Shown: piece after piece, positions 37,356 through 46,129 of the stretch
Layout: every line of letters begins with the position of its first letter
Position numbering within the stretch: the first letter of the stretch is position 1
Source of the DNA: Actinomadura latina NBRC 106108
GTDB taxonomy: Bacteria > Actinomycetota > Actinomycetes > Streptosporangiales > Streptosporangiaceae
Assembly (NCBI RefSeq): GCF_001552195.1
Contig: NZ_BCQS01000005.1
Location: forward strand, 806,001-870,000
Length of the DNA stretch: 64,000 nt
Reading direction: 5' to 3'
The notes under the pieces: generated by a model
What the model was told of the DNA's origin: nothing
Databases searched by the model: none
Seen by the model: the letters and a program-made list of their open reading frames with translations, nothing else
Made by a program: the position numbers and the translations under genes

Positions 37356-38753
37356 TCAGAGGTCGGCGGGGGCGGTCAGGCGGCCGGTGACGGCGGTTGC
37401 GGCGGCGACGGCGGGCGACACCAGGTGGGTGCGGCCGCCGGGTCCCTGGCGTCCCTCGAAGTTGCGGTTGGACGTGGAGGCGCTGCGCTCGCCCGGCGTG
37501 AGCTTGTCGGGGTTCATCGCGAGGCACATGGAGCAGCCGGCCTCGCGCCATTCGGCGCCGGACGCGGCGATGACCTCGTCGAGGCCCTCCTCCTCGGCCT
37601 GCTTCTTGACCTTCATGGAGCCGGGGACGACCAGCATGCGGACGCCGTCGGCGACCTTGCGGCCGCGCAGCACGCCGGCGACGGCGCGGAGGTCCTCGAT
37701 GCGGCCGTTGGTGCAGGAGCCGACGAAGACGGTGTCGACCTCGATGTCGCGCAGCGGCGTCCCGGCGGTGAGGCCCATGTAGTCCAGGGCGCGCTCGGCG
37801 GCCTGCCGCTGGACGGGGTCGGAGAACGACGCGGGGTCGGGCACGGACCCGCCGAGCGGCAGGCCCTGGCCCGGGTTGGTGCCCCAGGTGACGAACGGCG
37901 TCAGCTCGGCCGCGTCGATCACGACCTCCTTGTCGAAGACCGCGTCGTCGTCGGTGCGCAGGGACGTCCAGTACTCGACGGCCTTGTCCCAGTCCTCGCC
38001 CTGCGGGGCGTGGGGGCGGCCCTTGAGGTACTCGAAGGTGGTCTCGTCCGGAGCGATCATCCCGGCGCGGGCGCCGGCCTCGATGGACATGTTGCAGACC
38101 GTCATGCGGCCTTCCATCGACAGGGAGCGGATCGCCTCGCCGCGGTACTCGATGACGTGGCCCTGGCCGCCGCCGGTGCCGATCCTCGCGATGATCGCGA
38201 GGATGAGGTCCTTGGCGGTGACGCCCGCGGGCAGCGCGCCGTCCACGGTGACGGCCATCGTCTTCGGCTGGACCTGCGGCAGCGTCTGGGTGGCGAGGAC
38301 GTGCTCGACCTCGCTCGTGCCGATGCCGAAGGCGAGCGCGCCGAACGCGCCGTGCGTGGACGTGTGCGAATCGCCGCAGACGACGGTCGTGCCGGGCTGG
38401 GTCAGGCCGAGCTGCGGGCCGATGACGTGGACGATGCCCTGGCCCTCGTCGCCCATCGGGTGCAGCCGGATCCCGAAGTCGGAGCAGTTCTTGCGCAGCG
38501 TCTCGACCTGGGTGCGCGACACCGGGTCGGCGATGGGCTTGAGCAGGTCCGTGGTCGGGACGTTGTGGTCCTCGGTGGCGATCGTCAGGTCGGGGCGGCG
38601 GACCGGGCGGCCGGCCATCCGCAGCCCGTCGAACGCCTGCGGGCTGGTCACCTCGTGCACGAGGTGCAGGTCGATGTAGAGGAGGTCGGGCTCACCCTCG
38701 GCGCGCCGTACGACGTGCGCGTCGTAGACCTTCTCGGCCAGTGTTCGGCCCAT
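37356..38753 (-). CDS. leuC: 3-isopropylmalate dehydratase, large subunit
   Basis: 465 residues from the ATG at 38753 (GAGGTGGGAG upstream; the frame continues 12 codons further). Aconitase-superfamily 4Fe-4S ligands are the Cys in FVGSCTNGR and the pair in [22 protein letters not shown] and TEDHNVPT are conserved active-site segments. Transcribed leftward from a spacer shared with ndgR. Confidence 0.98.
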   Translation of the reverse strand: MGRTLAEKVYDAHVVRRAEGEPDLLYIDLHLVHEVTSPQAFDGLRMAGRPVRRPDLTIATEDHNVPTTDLLKPIADPVSRTQVETLRKNCSDFGIRLHPMGDEGQGIVHVIGPQLGLTQPGTTVVCGDSHTSTHGAFGALAFGIGTSEVEHVLATQTLPQVQPKTMAVTVDGALPAGVTAKDLILAIIARIGTGGGQGHVIEYRGEAIRSLSMEGRMTVCNMSIEAGARAGMIAPDETTFEYLKGRPHAPQGEDWDKAVEYWTSLRTDDDAVFDKEVVIDAAELTPFVTWGTNPGQGLPLGGSVPDPASFSDPVQRQAAERALDYMGLTAGTPLRDIEVDTVFVGSCTNGRIEDLRAVAGVLRGRKVADGVRMLVVPGSMKVKKQAEEEGLDEVIAASGAEWREAGCSMCLAMNPDKLTPGERSASTSNRNFEGRQGPGGRTHLVSPAVAAATAVTGRLTAPADL

Positions 38754-38821
38754 CACTCCCACCTCACCTGATGATTGGCGGCGCGCCATCGCGCCGTGGT
38801 CTCGGTCACCTCGACTTGCAA

Positions 38822-38845
38822 TCTCATATTACGAGACGGCAATAT
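38822..38845. promoter_or_regulatory. Operator-like repeats in the leuC-ndgR spacer
   Basis: TCTC-N7-GAGA (38822-38836) and ATATT-N10-AATAT (38826-38845) overlap within 30 bp of the ndgR start codon. NdgR proteins bind their own and leuCD promoters in Streptomyces (established), so these are candidate NdgR sites. Confidence 0.45.
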
Positions 38846-38851
38846 CAAGAC

Positions 38852-39571
38852 ATGGACAACTCTAGCGGAGTCGGCGTACTTGACAAAGCCGTGCTCGTTC
38901 TGAACGCGCTGGAGGCCGGCCCGGCCTCGCTCGCGCAGCTCGTGCAGACGACGGGGCTGGCCCGCCCCACGGCGCACCGGCTGGCCGTCGCGCTGGAGCA
39001 CCACCGCCTCGTGCACCGCGACACGCAGGGGCGCTTCATCCTCGGGCCGCGGCTCGCCGAGCTGGCCGTCGCCGCCGGCGAGGACCGGCTGCTCGCGATC
39101 GCCCAGCCCATTCTCGCCCAGCTGCGCGACCTCACCGGGGAGAGCGCCTCGCTGTTCCGCCGCCAGGGCGACGTCCGGGTCTGCGTCGCCGCCGCCGAGC
39201 GGACCAGCGGCCTGCGCGACACCGTGCCGGTCGGCGCGGCGCTGCCGATGACGGCGGGCTCGGCCGCGCAGATCCTGCTCGCGTGGGAGGAGCCCGACCG
39301 GCTACACCGGGGGCTGCGCAACGCCAAGTTCGAGGCGACGACGCTGTCGTCCGTCCGGCGGCGCGGGTGGGCGCAGAGCGTCGGGGAGCGCGAGCAGGGC
39401 GTCGGTTCCGTGTCCGCCCCCATCCGCGGCGCGGGTGGACGGGTGATCGCCGCCGTCTCGGTGTCCGGCCCGCTGGAACGCCTGACCCGATCCCCCGGGC
39501 GCCTGCACGCGGGGCCCGTGGCCGCCGCCGCCGAGAAGATCTCCGAGGGGATGCGCCGCACCGCCTCCTGA
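38852..39571 (+). CDS. ndgR: IclR-family regulator NdgR
   Basis: 239 residues: MDNSSGVGVLDKAVLVLNAL, then an HTH with LVQTTGLARPTAHRLAVAL, and the IclR effector domain (AGSAAQILLAW, GVGSVSAPI, VSGPLERL). Divergent from leuCD, the standard NdgR arrangement, where it controls branched-chain amino acid genes and others. Confidence 0.95.
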   Translation: MDNSSGVGVLDKAVLVLNALEAGPASLAQLVQTTGLARPTAHRLAVALEHHRLVHRDTQGRFILGPRLAELAVAAGEDRLLAIAQPILAQLRDLTGESASLFRRQGDVRVCVAAAERTSGLRDTVPVGAALPMTAGSAAQILLAWEEPDRLHRGLRNAKFEATTLSSVRRRGWAQSVGEREQGVGSVSAPIRGAGGRVIAAVSVSGPLERLTRSPGRLHAGPVAAAAEKISEGMRRTAS

Positions 39572-39608
39572 CACCCTGCCTCATGACACCGGAACGTAGA
39601 GTCGGCGG

Positions 39609-41951
39609 ATGGACGAATCCCGCCTTCGCGAACGGCTCGCGGACCTCTCCCTCGAGGAGAAGGTCCACCTGCTCACCGGTGACGGGTTCTGGACCCTGCG
39701 CCCCGTCCCCCGGATCGGGCTGCGGGGTCTCGTCATGTCGGACGGGCCGTCCGGCGTCCGCGGCACCACCTGGGACGAACGTCACACGAGCCTGCTGTTC
39801 CCGAACGCGACCGCGCTGGCCGCCACGTGGGACCCGGCGCTCGCCGAGCGGATCGGGCGGCTGAACGGCGCGCAGGCGCGCGACAAGGGCGTGCACGTCC
39901 AGCTGGCCCCGACGATCAACCTGCACCGGACGCCGCTGGGCGGGCGGCACTTCGAGAACTACTCCGAGGACCCGCTGCTCACCGCCCGGATCGGCGCGGC
40001 GTTCGTGAAGGGCGTCCAGTCGGCGGGCATCGCGGCGACGGTGAAGCACTTCGTCGGCAACGACTCCGAGACCGCGCGCATGTCCTACGACGCGCGCATC
40101 GGCGACGAGGCGCTGGACGAGCTTTACCTGCGCCCGTTCGAGGAGGCGGTGAAGGCGGGCGCGTGGGCGGTCATGGCCGCGTACAACAAGGTCAACGGCA
40201 CGTCCATGACGGAGAACCGGCCGCTGCTGACGGGCGTGCTGAAGGAGCGCTGGGGCTTCGACGGCGTCGTCGTGTCCGACTGGACGGCGATCCGCTCGAC
40301 CGGGGAGAGCGCGGACGCGGGCATGGACGTGGAGATGCCCGGCCTCCCCACCAGCCCGTGGCGGGACAGGCTCGTCGCCGCCGTCCGCGCCGGGAAGGTC
40401 GCCGAGGAGCTGATCGACGACAAGGTGCTGCGCGTCCTGCGGCTGGCCGCGCGGGTCGGCGCGCTCGACGGCTTCCCCGGGCCGCCTCCGGCGACGACGC
40501 CGCCCGACGCCCGCGCCCGGCTGCGGGAGGCGGCGGCCCGGGCCGCCGTGCTGCTGCGGAACGAGGACGGCGCGCTGCCGCTGGACCCGGTGGGCAGGCT
40601 CGCCGTGATCGGGCCGAACGCGGTCCGGTTCAGCGCGCAGGGCGGCGGCAGCGCGCACGTCAACCCCGAGCATGTCGTCGACCCGGTCGAGGGGCTGCGG
40701 CGGGCGCTCGGGGACGGTACGGAGCTGATCATCCGTCCCGGCGTCTATCCTCACCGCCGCCTGGCTCCGCTGCCGCTCTCCATCGCCACCGACCCGGAGA
40801 CCGGTGAACGCGGGGTGCGGCTCGACTTCCTCGATCCGGACGGCGCGCTGGTCGAGTCGGAGCACCGCGGGGCGGCCGCCTTCGTCTTCCTCGGCGGCAT
40901 CCCCGGCGGCACCGCCCGGATCGTCGCCCGCGCGCAGGTGACACCGGACGAGGACGGCGTGCACACGTTCGCGATCGCGGGAGCCGGTGATTTCGAGCTG
41001 CGCGTGGGCGAGACGGTCACGGCGGTGACGCTGACGCCCGAACACGGCGATCCCGTCGAGGCGCTGCTGCGTCCGCCGGAGCACCGCGTCGAGGTGGAAC
41101 TCACGGCGGGCGCGGCGATTCCAGTGGAACTGCACTACGCCCACGCACGCGGACGCTTCGGGACGTCGTTCGGCATCGGCTACCACGAGCCGCACCCGTC
41201 CGAGGACGACGCGCTCGCCGCCGCCGTGGCCGCCGCACGCGACGCCGAGGCCGCCGTCGTGGTCGTCGGGACGAACGACGACGTGGAGAGCGAGGGCTTC
41301 GACCGCGCGTCCCTCGCGCTCCCCGGGCGCCAGGACGAGCTGGTCTCCGCCGTCGCCGCCGCCAACCCGCGCACGGTCGTGGTCGTGAACGCGGGCGCGC
41401 CCGTGCTGATGCCCTGGCGGGACGAGGTCGCCGCCGTCCTGTGGGCGTGGCTGCCGGGCCAGGAGGGCGGGGACGCGATCGCGGACGTCCTCACCGGCGC
41501 GGCCGAGCCCGGCGGGCGGCTGCCCACCACCTTCCCGGCCTCGCACGACGGCGTCCTGTCGCCGGTCCCCGCCGAGGACGGGACGCTCGACTACGCCGAG
41601 GGCACCGCGATCGGCTACCGGCACTACACGCCCGCCCAGGTCGCGTACCCGTTCGGGCACGGACTCGGCTACACGGCCTGGGAGTACGGGCAGCCGGCCG
41701 TCTCGGGCGGGGTCGCGGAGGTGACCGTCCACAACACCGGGAGCCGGGCCGGACGCGAGGTCGTCCAGTGCTACGCGGTCGCGGACGGGTCAGTCCGGCT
41801 CGCGGGCTTCGCGGTCGCCGAGGCGGCCCCCGGAGACGCGGTCACGGTCCGTATCGCGCTGGACGAGCGCCTCCCCGGCCGGTGCGAGCTCTGGGCGGGC
41901 CGGTCGGTCACCGACCTGCGAACCAGTACAACTCGGACAGACATTGGATAG
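39609..41951 (+). CDS. Glycoside hydrolase family 3 beta-glucosidase
   Basis: 780 residues, no signal peptide, so probably intracellular. The (alpha/beta)8 domain has LGGRHFENYSEDPLLTARIG (product-site motif), ATVKHFVGND and the nucleophile Asp224 in VVVSDWTAIRST. A PA14-like insert may occupy about 375-535 (GDFELRVGETVTAVTL), and the C-terminal fibronectin-III-like domain contains YPFGHGLGYTAWEYG and REVVQCY. It hydrolyses terminal beta-glucosyl residues. Its stop codon lies inside a perfect palindrome in front of the MerR gene. Confidence 0.93.
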   Translation: MDESRLRERLADLSLEEKVHLLTGDGFWTLRPVPRIGLRGLVMSDGPSGVRGTTWDERHTSLLFPNATALAATWDPALAERIGRLNGAQARDKGVHVQLAPTINLHRTPLGGRHFENYSEDPLLTARIGAAFVKGVQSAGIAATVKHFVGNDSETARMSYDARIGDEALDELYLRPFEEAVKAGAWAVMAAYNKVNGTSMTENRPLLTGVLKERWGFDGVVVSDWTAIRSTGESADAGMDVEMPGLPTSPWRDRLVAAVRAGKVAEELIDDKVLRVLRLAARVGALDGFPGPPPATTPPDARARLREAAARAAVLLRNEDGALPLDPVGRLAVIGPNAVRFSAQGGGSAHVNPEHVVDPVEGLRRALGDGTELIIRPGVYPHRRLAPLPLSIATDPETGERGVRLDFLDPDGALVESEHRGAAAFVFLGGIPGGTARIVARAQVTPDEDGVHTFAIAGAGDFELRVGETVTAVTLTPEHGDPVEALLRPPEHRVEVELTAGAAIPVELHYAHARGRFGTSFGIGYHEPHPSEDDALAAAVAAARDAEAAVVVVGTNDDVESEGFDRASLALPGRQDELVSAVAAANPRTVVVVNAGAPVLMPWRDEVAAVLWAWLPGQEGGDAIADVLTGAAEPGGRLPTTFPASHDGVLSPVPAEDGTLDYAEGTAIGYRHYTPAQVAYPFGHGLGYTAWEYGQPAVSGGVAEVTVHNTGSRAGREVVQCYAVADGSVRLAGFAVAEAAPGDAVTVRIALDERLPGRCELWAGRSVTDLRTSTTRTDIG

Positions 41952-41965
41952 TGCCAGTATCCAAT
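41943..41965. promoter_or_regulatory. Perfect 8-7-8 palindrome at the end of the GH3 gene
   Basis: ATTGGATA (41943-41950), 7 nt, TATCCAAT (41958-41965). It overlaps the GH3 stop codon and lies about 45 bp before the MerR start. AT-rich symmetric arms in a GC-rich context suggest an operator rather than a terminator, though a weak terminator cannot be excluded. Confidence 0.45.
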
Positions 41966-41982
41966 CCCTCGACCTCGATACC

Positions 41983-42009
41983 GTTGACCCCCGGTAGAGG
42001 GGGTTCGAC
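41983..42009 (+). promoter_or_regulatory. MerR-type operator candidate
   Basis: GTTGACCCCC (41983-41992) and GGGGGTTCGAC (41999-42009) form an imperfect inverted repeat around GGTAGA, with TTGAC of -35 type at its left edge, ending one base before the GTG of the MerR gene. This resembles autoregulated MerR-family promoters that have GC-rich dyads after TTGAC. Confidence 0.45.
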
Positions 42010-42010
42010 G

Positions 42011-42640
42011 GTGCAGATCTCCGAGCTCAGCGATCGGAGCGGGCTGACGGTCCAGACGATCAAGTTCTACATCCGGGAGGGCCTGCTCCCGAAGGGCTCG
42101 GCGGTGAGCGCCACGCGCTCGGAGTACGACGGCCGCCATCTGGAGCGGCTGCGGCTGATCAACGCGCTGCGCGAGGTCGGCGACCTGCCGGTGGCGGCGA
42201 TCCAGCAGATCATCGCCGCCGCCGAGGACGAGCGGGTCGGCCTGCACGACCTGTTCGCCACCAGCCGGCGGGCCATCGGCCCGCACGTCGCCGCGCCGCA
42301 CGACCCGCACTGGCGGGCGGCCCGCGAGGACGTGGACGCCCTCGTCCGCGAGCTGGACTGGACCGTCGGCGCGGACGCCCCCGCCCGCGATCTCCTCGCG
42401 CACACGTTCGTGGCACTGCGCCGCCTCGGCTTCCCCATCACGCTCAAGGACCTGCGCCCCTACGTCAAGGCGGCGGCCGACGTGGCCGAGCACGAGATCG
42501 GCCGGGTCGCCGAGGGCGCGCCGCGCGCCCGGACCGTCCACTCGCTGCTCGTCTCCACCGTCCTCTACGAGCAGGTCCTCACGGCGCTGCACCGGCTGGC
42601 CCAGGAGGACGCCGCCGCCCGCCGCTTCGGCACCCGCTGA
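42011..42640 (+). CDS. MerR-family transcriptional regulator
   Basis: 209 residues from the GTG at 42011. Winged HTH: VQISELSDRSGLTVQTIKFY, IREGLLPKG, LERLRLINALREVGDLPV. The C-terminal part is longer than in metal-sensing MerR proteins and lacks Cys clusters, so a small-molecule ligand is more likely. It may regulate itself or the upstream GH3 gene. Confidence 0.9.
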   Translation: MQISELSDRSGLTVQTIKFYIREGLLPKGSAVSATRSEYDGRHLERLRLINALREVGDLPVAAIQQIIAAAEDERVGLHDLFATSRRAIGPHVAAPHDPHWRAAREDVDALVRELDWTVGADAPARDLLAHTFVALRRLGFPITLKDLRPYVKAAADVAEHEIGRVAEGAPRARTVHSLLVSTVLYEQVLTALHRLAQEDAAARRFGTR

Positions 42641-42743
42641 CCCCCGCTTCGCCCCATCCCCGAACCCATGCGTGTTGCGCATGGCTACCGTGCGAAATCT
42701 TCGCTGGTGTCATGGCCGTGCGGTGCTTAACGTCGATTCCGCC

Positions 42744-43964
42744 ATGACAAGAATCGCTTTTCTCGGACTGGGGCGCATGGGCGCCCCGATGGCCGAGCGG
42801 CTCTGCGCCGCCGGCCACGACCTGACCGTCTGGAACCGGACGCCCGGCCGGGCGGCGGCGCTCCCGGGCGCCGCCGAGCGGGCCACCCCCGCCGAGGCCG
42901 TCGCGGGCGCCGACCTGGTGATCACGATGCTCACCGACGCGGACGCCGTCGAGCACGTCCTGTTCGGCCCCGGCGGCGCCGCCCCCGCGCTGGAGCCCGG
43001 CGCCGTGATCGCCGACATGTCGACGATCGGACCGGACGCCGTCCGCCGCGTCCGGGAACGGCTGCCCGAGGGCACCGGCCACGTGGACGCGCCCGTCTCC
43101 GGGAGCGTCCCGCAGGCGGAGGCGGGCGAGCTGGTGATCCTCGCGGGCGCCGCGGACGCCGATCTGGCCCGCTGCGCCGAAGCGTTCGCGGCGCTCGGGA
43201 CCGTCCGGCACGTCGGCCCGCCCGGCGCGGGCGCCGCGCTCAAGGTGGTGGTGAACAGCGTGCTCGTCGGGAACTTCGCCGTCCTCGGGGAGGCGCTCGC
43301 CGTCGCCGGCCGGCTCGGCGTCGACACCGGCCTGGCCCTGGACGCGCTGTCGCGCACCAGCCCGCAGGCCCGGCGGCTGCTGGAGGGCTCCGGCCCGCCG
43401 CGCTTCACCCTCGCCCTCGCCGCCAAGGACCTCGACCTCGCCCTGGACGGCACCGGCGAGGGCGGCGTCCTGGCCGCCGTCCGGGCCCGGACGCGGGCCG
43501 CGCTCACCGCCGGGCTCGCCGGCCACGACCTCACCGCACTCGCAGACCACATCAGGAGGACCACGGAGATGCGCGTCACCCTCGGCAACCCGGCGGCCGT
43601 CCCCGCGCCGCCGAATCCCGCCTACTCCCACACCGCGTACGTCACCCAGGGGCCGATGCTGTACGTGTCGGGGCAGATCGCCCTGGACGAGAACGGCAAG
43701 GTGGACGCGCCCGGCGACATGACCCGCCAGTCCGAGGTCGTCTTCTCGCTGCTCGAACGCATCCTCGCCGCGCACGGCGCGGGCTTCGCCGACGTCGTCA
43801 ACGTCCGCACGTTCCTCACCGACATGGACCTTCGCGGCGAGTACGGGGCCGTCCGGAGGCGGCACTTCACCGGCGCGCCGCCGACCAGCACGACCGTCGA
43901 GGTGTCCCGGCTGTTCCACCCGGACGCGCTGATCGAGGTCGAGATCGTCGCCGCGATCCCGTAG
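42744..43964 (+). CDS. Beta-hydroxyacid dehydrogenase fused to a RidA domain
   Basis: 406 residues in one open frame. Residues about 1-272 are a 3-hydroxyisobutyrate-dehydrogenase-type enzyme: IAFLGLGRMGAPMAERL, VDAPVSGSVPQAEAGEL and the catalytic Lys in GAGAALKVVVNS. Residues about 276-406 are a complete RidA (YjgF/YER057c) domain: YVSGQIALDENGKV, NVRTFLTDMD with the substrate Arg, and TTVEVSRLFHPDALIEVEI. RidA hydrolyses reactive enamine/imine intermediates. An ATG at 43569 opens the RidA part and has AGGAGG 9 nt upstream, so RidA could also be made separately. No stop separates the parts. Divergence of function from ordinary RidA is unknown. Confidence 0.88.
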   Translation: MTRIAFLGLGRMGAPMAERLCAAGHDLTVWNRTPGRAAALPGAAERATPAEAVAGADLVITMLTDADAVEHVLFGPGGAAPALEPGAVIADMSTIGPDAVRRVRERLPEGTGHVDAPVSGSVPQAEAGELVILAGAADADLARCAEAFAALGTVRHVGPPGAGAALKVVVNSVLVGNFAVLGEALAVAGRLGVDTGLALDALSRTSPQARRLLEGSGPPRFTLALAAKDLDLALDGTGEGGVLAAVRARTRAALTAGLAGHDLTALADHIRRTTEMRVTLGNPAAVPAPPNPAYSHTAYVTQGPMLYVSGQIALDENGKVDAPGDMTRQSEVVFSLLERILAAHGAGFADVVNVRTFLTDMDLRGEYGAVRRRHFTGAPPTSTTVEVSRLFHPDALIEVEIVAAIP

Positions 43965-43967
43965 CCG

Positions 43968-44879
43968 TCAGGGCCGCAGGTCCCCGGCCACGTCCCGCAG
44001 GTCCGACAGGAACGCGGTGACGGCCGGGGACCTGCGCGCGTGCCGCCCCACCGCCGCGTAGACGGACCGGCGCTGCCGGCCGGACGCCACCGCGCGCAGC
44101 ACGACGCCCTCCCTCGCCAGGGCCGAGGCGGCCAGCGCCGGGACGAGCGTGACGCCGAACCCCTCCGCGACCAGGCCCAGCTTGGAGATCCATTCGGCGA
44201 CCCGCAGCGGCGTCTCCGGGACGAACCCGGCGGCCTCGCAGCGGGCGCGCAGCGCGGCGACCGCATCGGGGTCGTCGGCCACGATCCACGGCTCGTCCGC
44301 CAGCTCGTGCAGCGGGACGCGGTCGCGGCCGGCGAGCCGGTGCCCGTCCGGCAGCGCGACGAGGAGCGCGTCGTCCAGCAGCGGCACGAGGTCCGCGGCG
44401 TCGATCGACGGATGCTTGTACGTGCTGACCAGCACGATGTCGAGGTCGCCCGCCTCCAGCATCGGCAGCAGCCGCTCGGTCGTCCCCTCGCGCAGCAGCG
44501 GCCGCACGCCCGGATGGCGGGCCCGGAACCGGGCGAGGGCGCGCGGCACGAGCACGGCGTTCGCGGTGGGGAAGGCGCCGAGCCGCAGCGTCCCGGTGTC
44601 GAGGCGGCGCAGCCCGTCGAGGGCGCGGGCGGTGTCGGCGAGCCGGTCGAGGAGGGCGCGCGCGTGCGGCAGCAGGTACTCCCCCGCCGGAGTCGGCCGG
44701 ACGCCCCGGGCGCCGCGCGCGAACAGCTCCACGCCGCAGACGTCCTCCAGCGCCGCGATCTGCCGGGAGACGGCGGACTGCGTGTAGCCCTCGGCGGCGG
44801 CGGCCGCCGTGAAGGACCCGGCGTCGGCGACGGCGACGAAGGTCCGCAGCAGCACCGGATCGAGAGCCTCAGCACGCAT
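43968..44879 (-). CDS. LysR-family transcriptional regulator
   Basis: 303 residues. N-terminal winged HTH: VLLRTFVAVADAGSFTAAAA, then TQSAVSRQIAALEDVCGVEL. The periplasmic-binding-like effector domain follows (DTGTLRLGAFPTANA, DLDIVLVS, GFGVTLVPALAA). Its stop is 3 bp from the convergent dehydrogenase-RidA gene, and it is divergent (33-bp gap) from the SAM hydrolase, its likelier target. Confidence 0.93.
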   Translation of the reverse strand: MRAEALDPVLLRTFVAVADAGSFTAAAAAEGYTQSAVSRQIAALEDVCGVELFARGARGVRPTPAGEYLLPHARALLDRLADTARALDGLRRLDTGTLRLGAFPTANAVLVPRALARFRARHPGVRPLLREGTTERLLPMLEAGDLDIVLVSTYKHPSIDAADLVPLLDDALLVALPDGHRLAGRDRVPLHELADEPWIVADDPDAVAALRARCEAAGFVPETPLRVAEWISKLGLVAEGFGVTLVPALAASALAREGVVLRAVASGRQRRSVYAAVGRHARRSPAVTAFLSDLRDVAGDLRP

Positions 44880-44912
44880 CCGCGAAGGATACGGGCCCGG
44901 TAGGCTCGGACC

Positions 44913-45722
44913 ATGCCCGGCAGCCGCCCGTTCGTCAGCCTGGCGACCGACTTCGGCGCCGCGTACACGTCCATCTGCGCGGGGGTCGTCCACACGATCG
45001 CGCCGGATGCGAACGTGCTGGTGCTGACCGACGAGATCACCCCGTTCGGCGTCCGCGAGGGCGCGATGCTGCTCCGGCAGGCGCTCCCGTACCTGCCGGT
45101 CGGCGTGCACACGGGGATCGTCGACCCGGGCGTCGGCACGCCGCGCCGGCCCGTCGCGATCGAGACCGGGCGCGGGGACGTGCTGGTCGGCCCCGACAAC
45201 GGCCTCCTCCTCCCGGCCGCCGGCGAGCTGGGCGGGGTCGTCCGGGCGCACGCCCTGGAGAACCCGGCGTACCGGCTGCCGGAGGTGTCGGCCTCGTTCC
45301 ACGGCCGCGACATCTTCTCCCCCGCCGCCGCGCACATCGCCGCCGGCGTCGACGTGGCCGATCTCGGCGCCCCGGTCGTCCCGCTGGCACTGGACGTCCC
45401 GCCGCCGGCGATCGCGGACGGGGAACTGACGGCCCCCGTCCTCTACACCGACCGTTTCGGCAGCCTGATCCTGGGCGCCGAGCCCTCCGACCTGGCCGCC
45501 GCGTTCGGCGATCTGGCACCGGGAACCCGGCTGCACGTGACCTGGAGGACCGGCGCCGCGCAGCTCACGTTCGAGGAGACCTTCGGCAGCGTCGCCCCGG
45601 GCGAGCCGCTCCTGTGGACCGACTCGTCCGGCTGGCTGGGCGTGGCCGTCAACCAGGGCTCGGCGACCGATGCGCTCGGCCTCGCCGGCGCCGAGGCGCT
45701 CACGGTCCGGCCGGCACGGTGA
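44913..45722 (+). CDS. S-adenosylmethionine hydrolase (SAM hydroxide adenosyltransferase, DUF62)
   Basis: 269 residues. Family landmarks are SLATDFGAAYTSICAGVV, HTGIVDPGVGTPRRP, VGPDNGLLLP and SFHGRDIFSPAAAHIA (Asp/Arg/His set that activates water), with the C-terminal barrel NQGSATDALGL. The family splits SAM to adenosine and methionine; halogenases of the same fold use chloride or fluoride. GTGA overlap with the Nudix gene indicates a two-gene operon, probably under the divergent LysR protein. Confidence 0.92.
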   Translation: MPGSRPFVSLATDFGAAYTSICAGVVHTIAPDANVLVLTDEITPFGVREGAMLLRQALPYLPVGVHTGIVDPGVGTPRRPVAIETGRGDVLVGPDNGLLLPAAGELGGVVRAHALENPAYRLPEVSASFHGRDIFSPAAAHIAAGVDVADLGAPVVPLALDVPPPAIADGELTAPVLYTDRFGSLILGAEPSDLAAAFGDLAPGTRLHVTWRTGAAQLTFEETFGSVAPGEPLLWTDSSGWLGVAVNQGSATDALGLAGAEALTVRPAR

Positions 45723-46129
45723 GCGGCGTGGCGTTTCTCGATGTGGTCGCATGGGTCGAGGTGTCGGGCGGCCGGATGCTCGCCGTCCGGTCCCGGGGGC
45801 GCGACCTGCTCTACCTGCCGGGCGGCAAGCGCGAGCCGGGCGAGGACGACTGGTCGGCCCTGTCCCGCGAGGTCCGCGAGGAGCTCGCCCTTGAGCTGGA
45901 CAGGGCGTCCTTCCGGGAGCTGGGCGTCATCAGGGCGGCCGCCCATGACCAGCCGGACTTCGCCCGCGTCCGGATGGCCTGCTTCACCGCCGCCCACCGG
46001 GGTGTGATGACGCCCTCCGGCGAGGTGGACGAGTACGTCTACGTGGGGCGGGACGAGCGGCACCTGCTCGCCCCGGCGTCCCGGGCCGCACTGGACCTCG
46101 CCGCCGGGCACGGCCTGCTCAGCTCGTGA
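45719..46129 (+). CDS. Nudix hydrolase
   Basis: 136 residues from the GTG at 45719. The Nudix box is present as GGKREPGEDDWSALSREVRE followed by EL (G-x5-E-x7-R-E-x2-E-E pattern). Substrate unknown; coupling to the SAM hydrolase suggests a nucleotide or nucleoside-diphosphate product. Its 3' end overlaps the convergent nuoN stop by 11 bp. Confidence 0.9.
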   Translation: MSGVAFLDVVAWVEVSGGRMLAVRSRGRDLLYLPGGKREPGEDDWSALSREVREELALELDRASFRELGVIRAAAHDQPDFARVRMACFTAAHRGVMTPSGEVDEYVYVGRDERHLLAPASRAALDLAAGHGLLSS

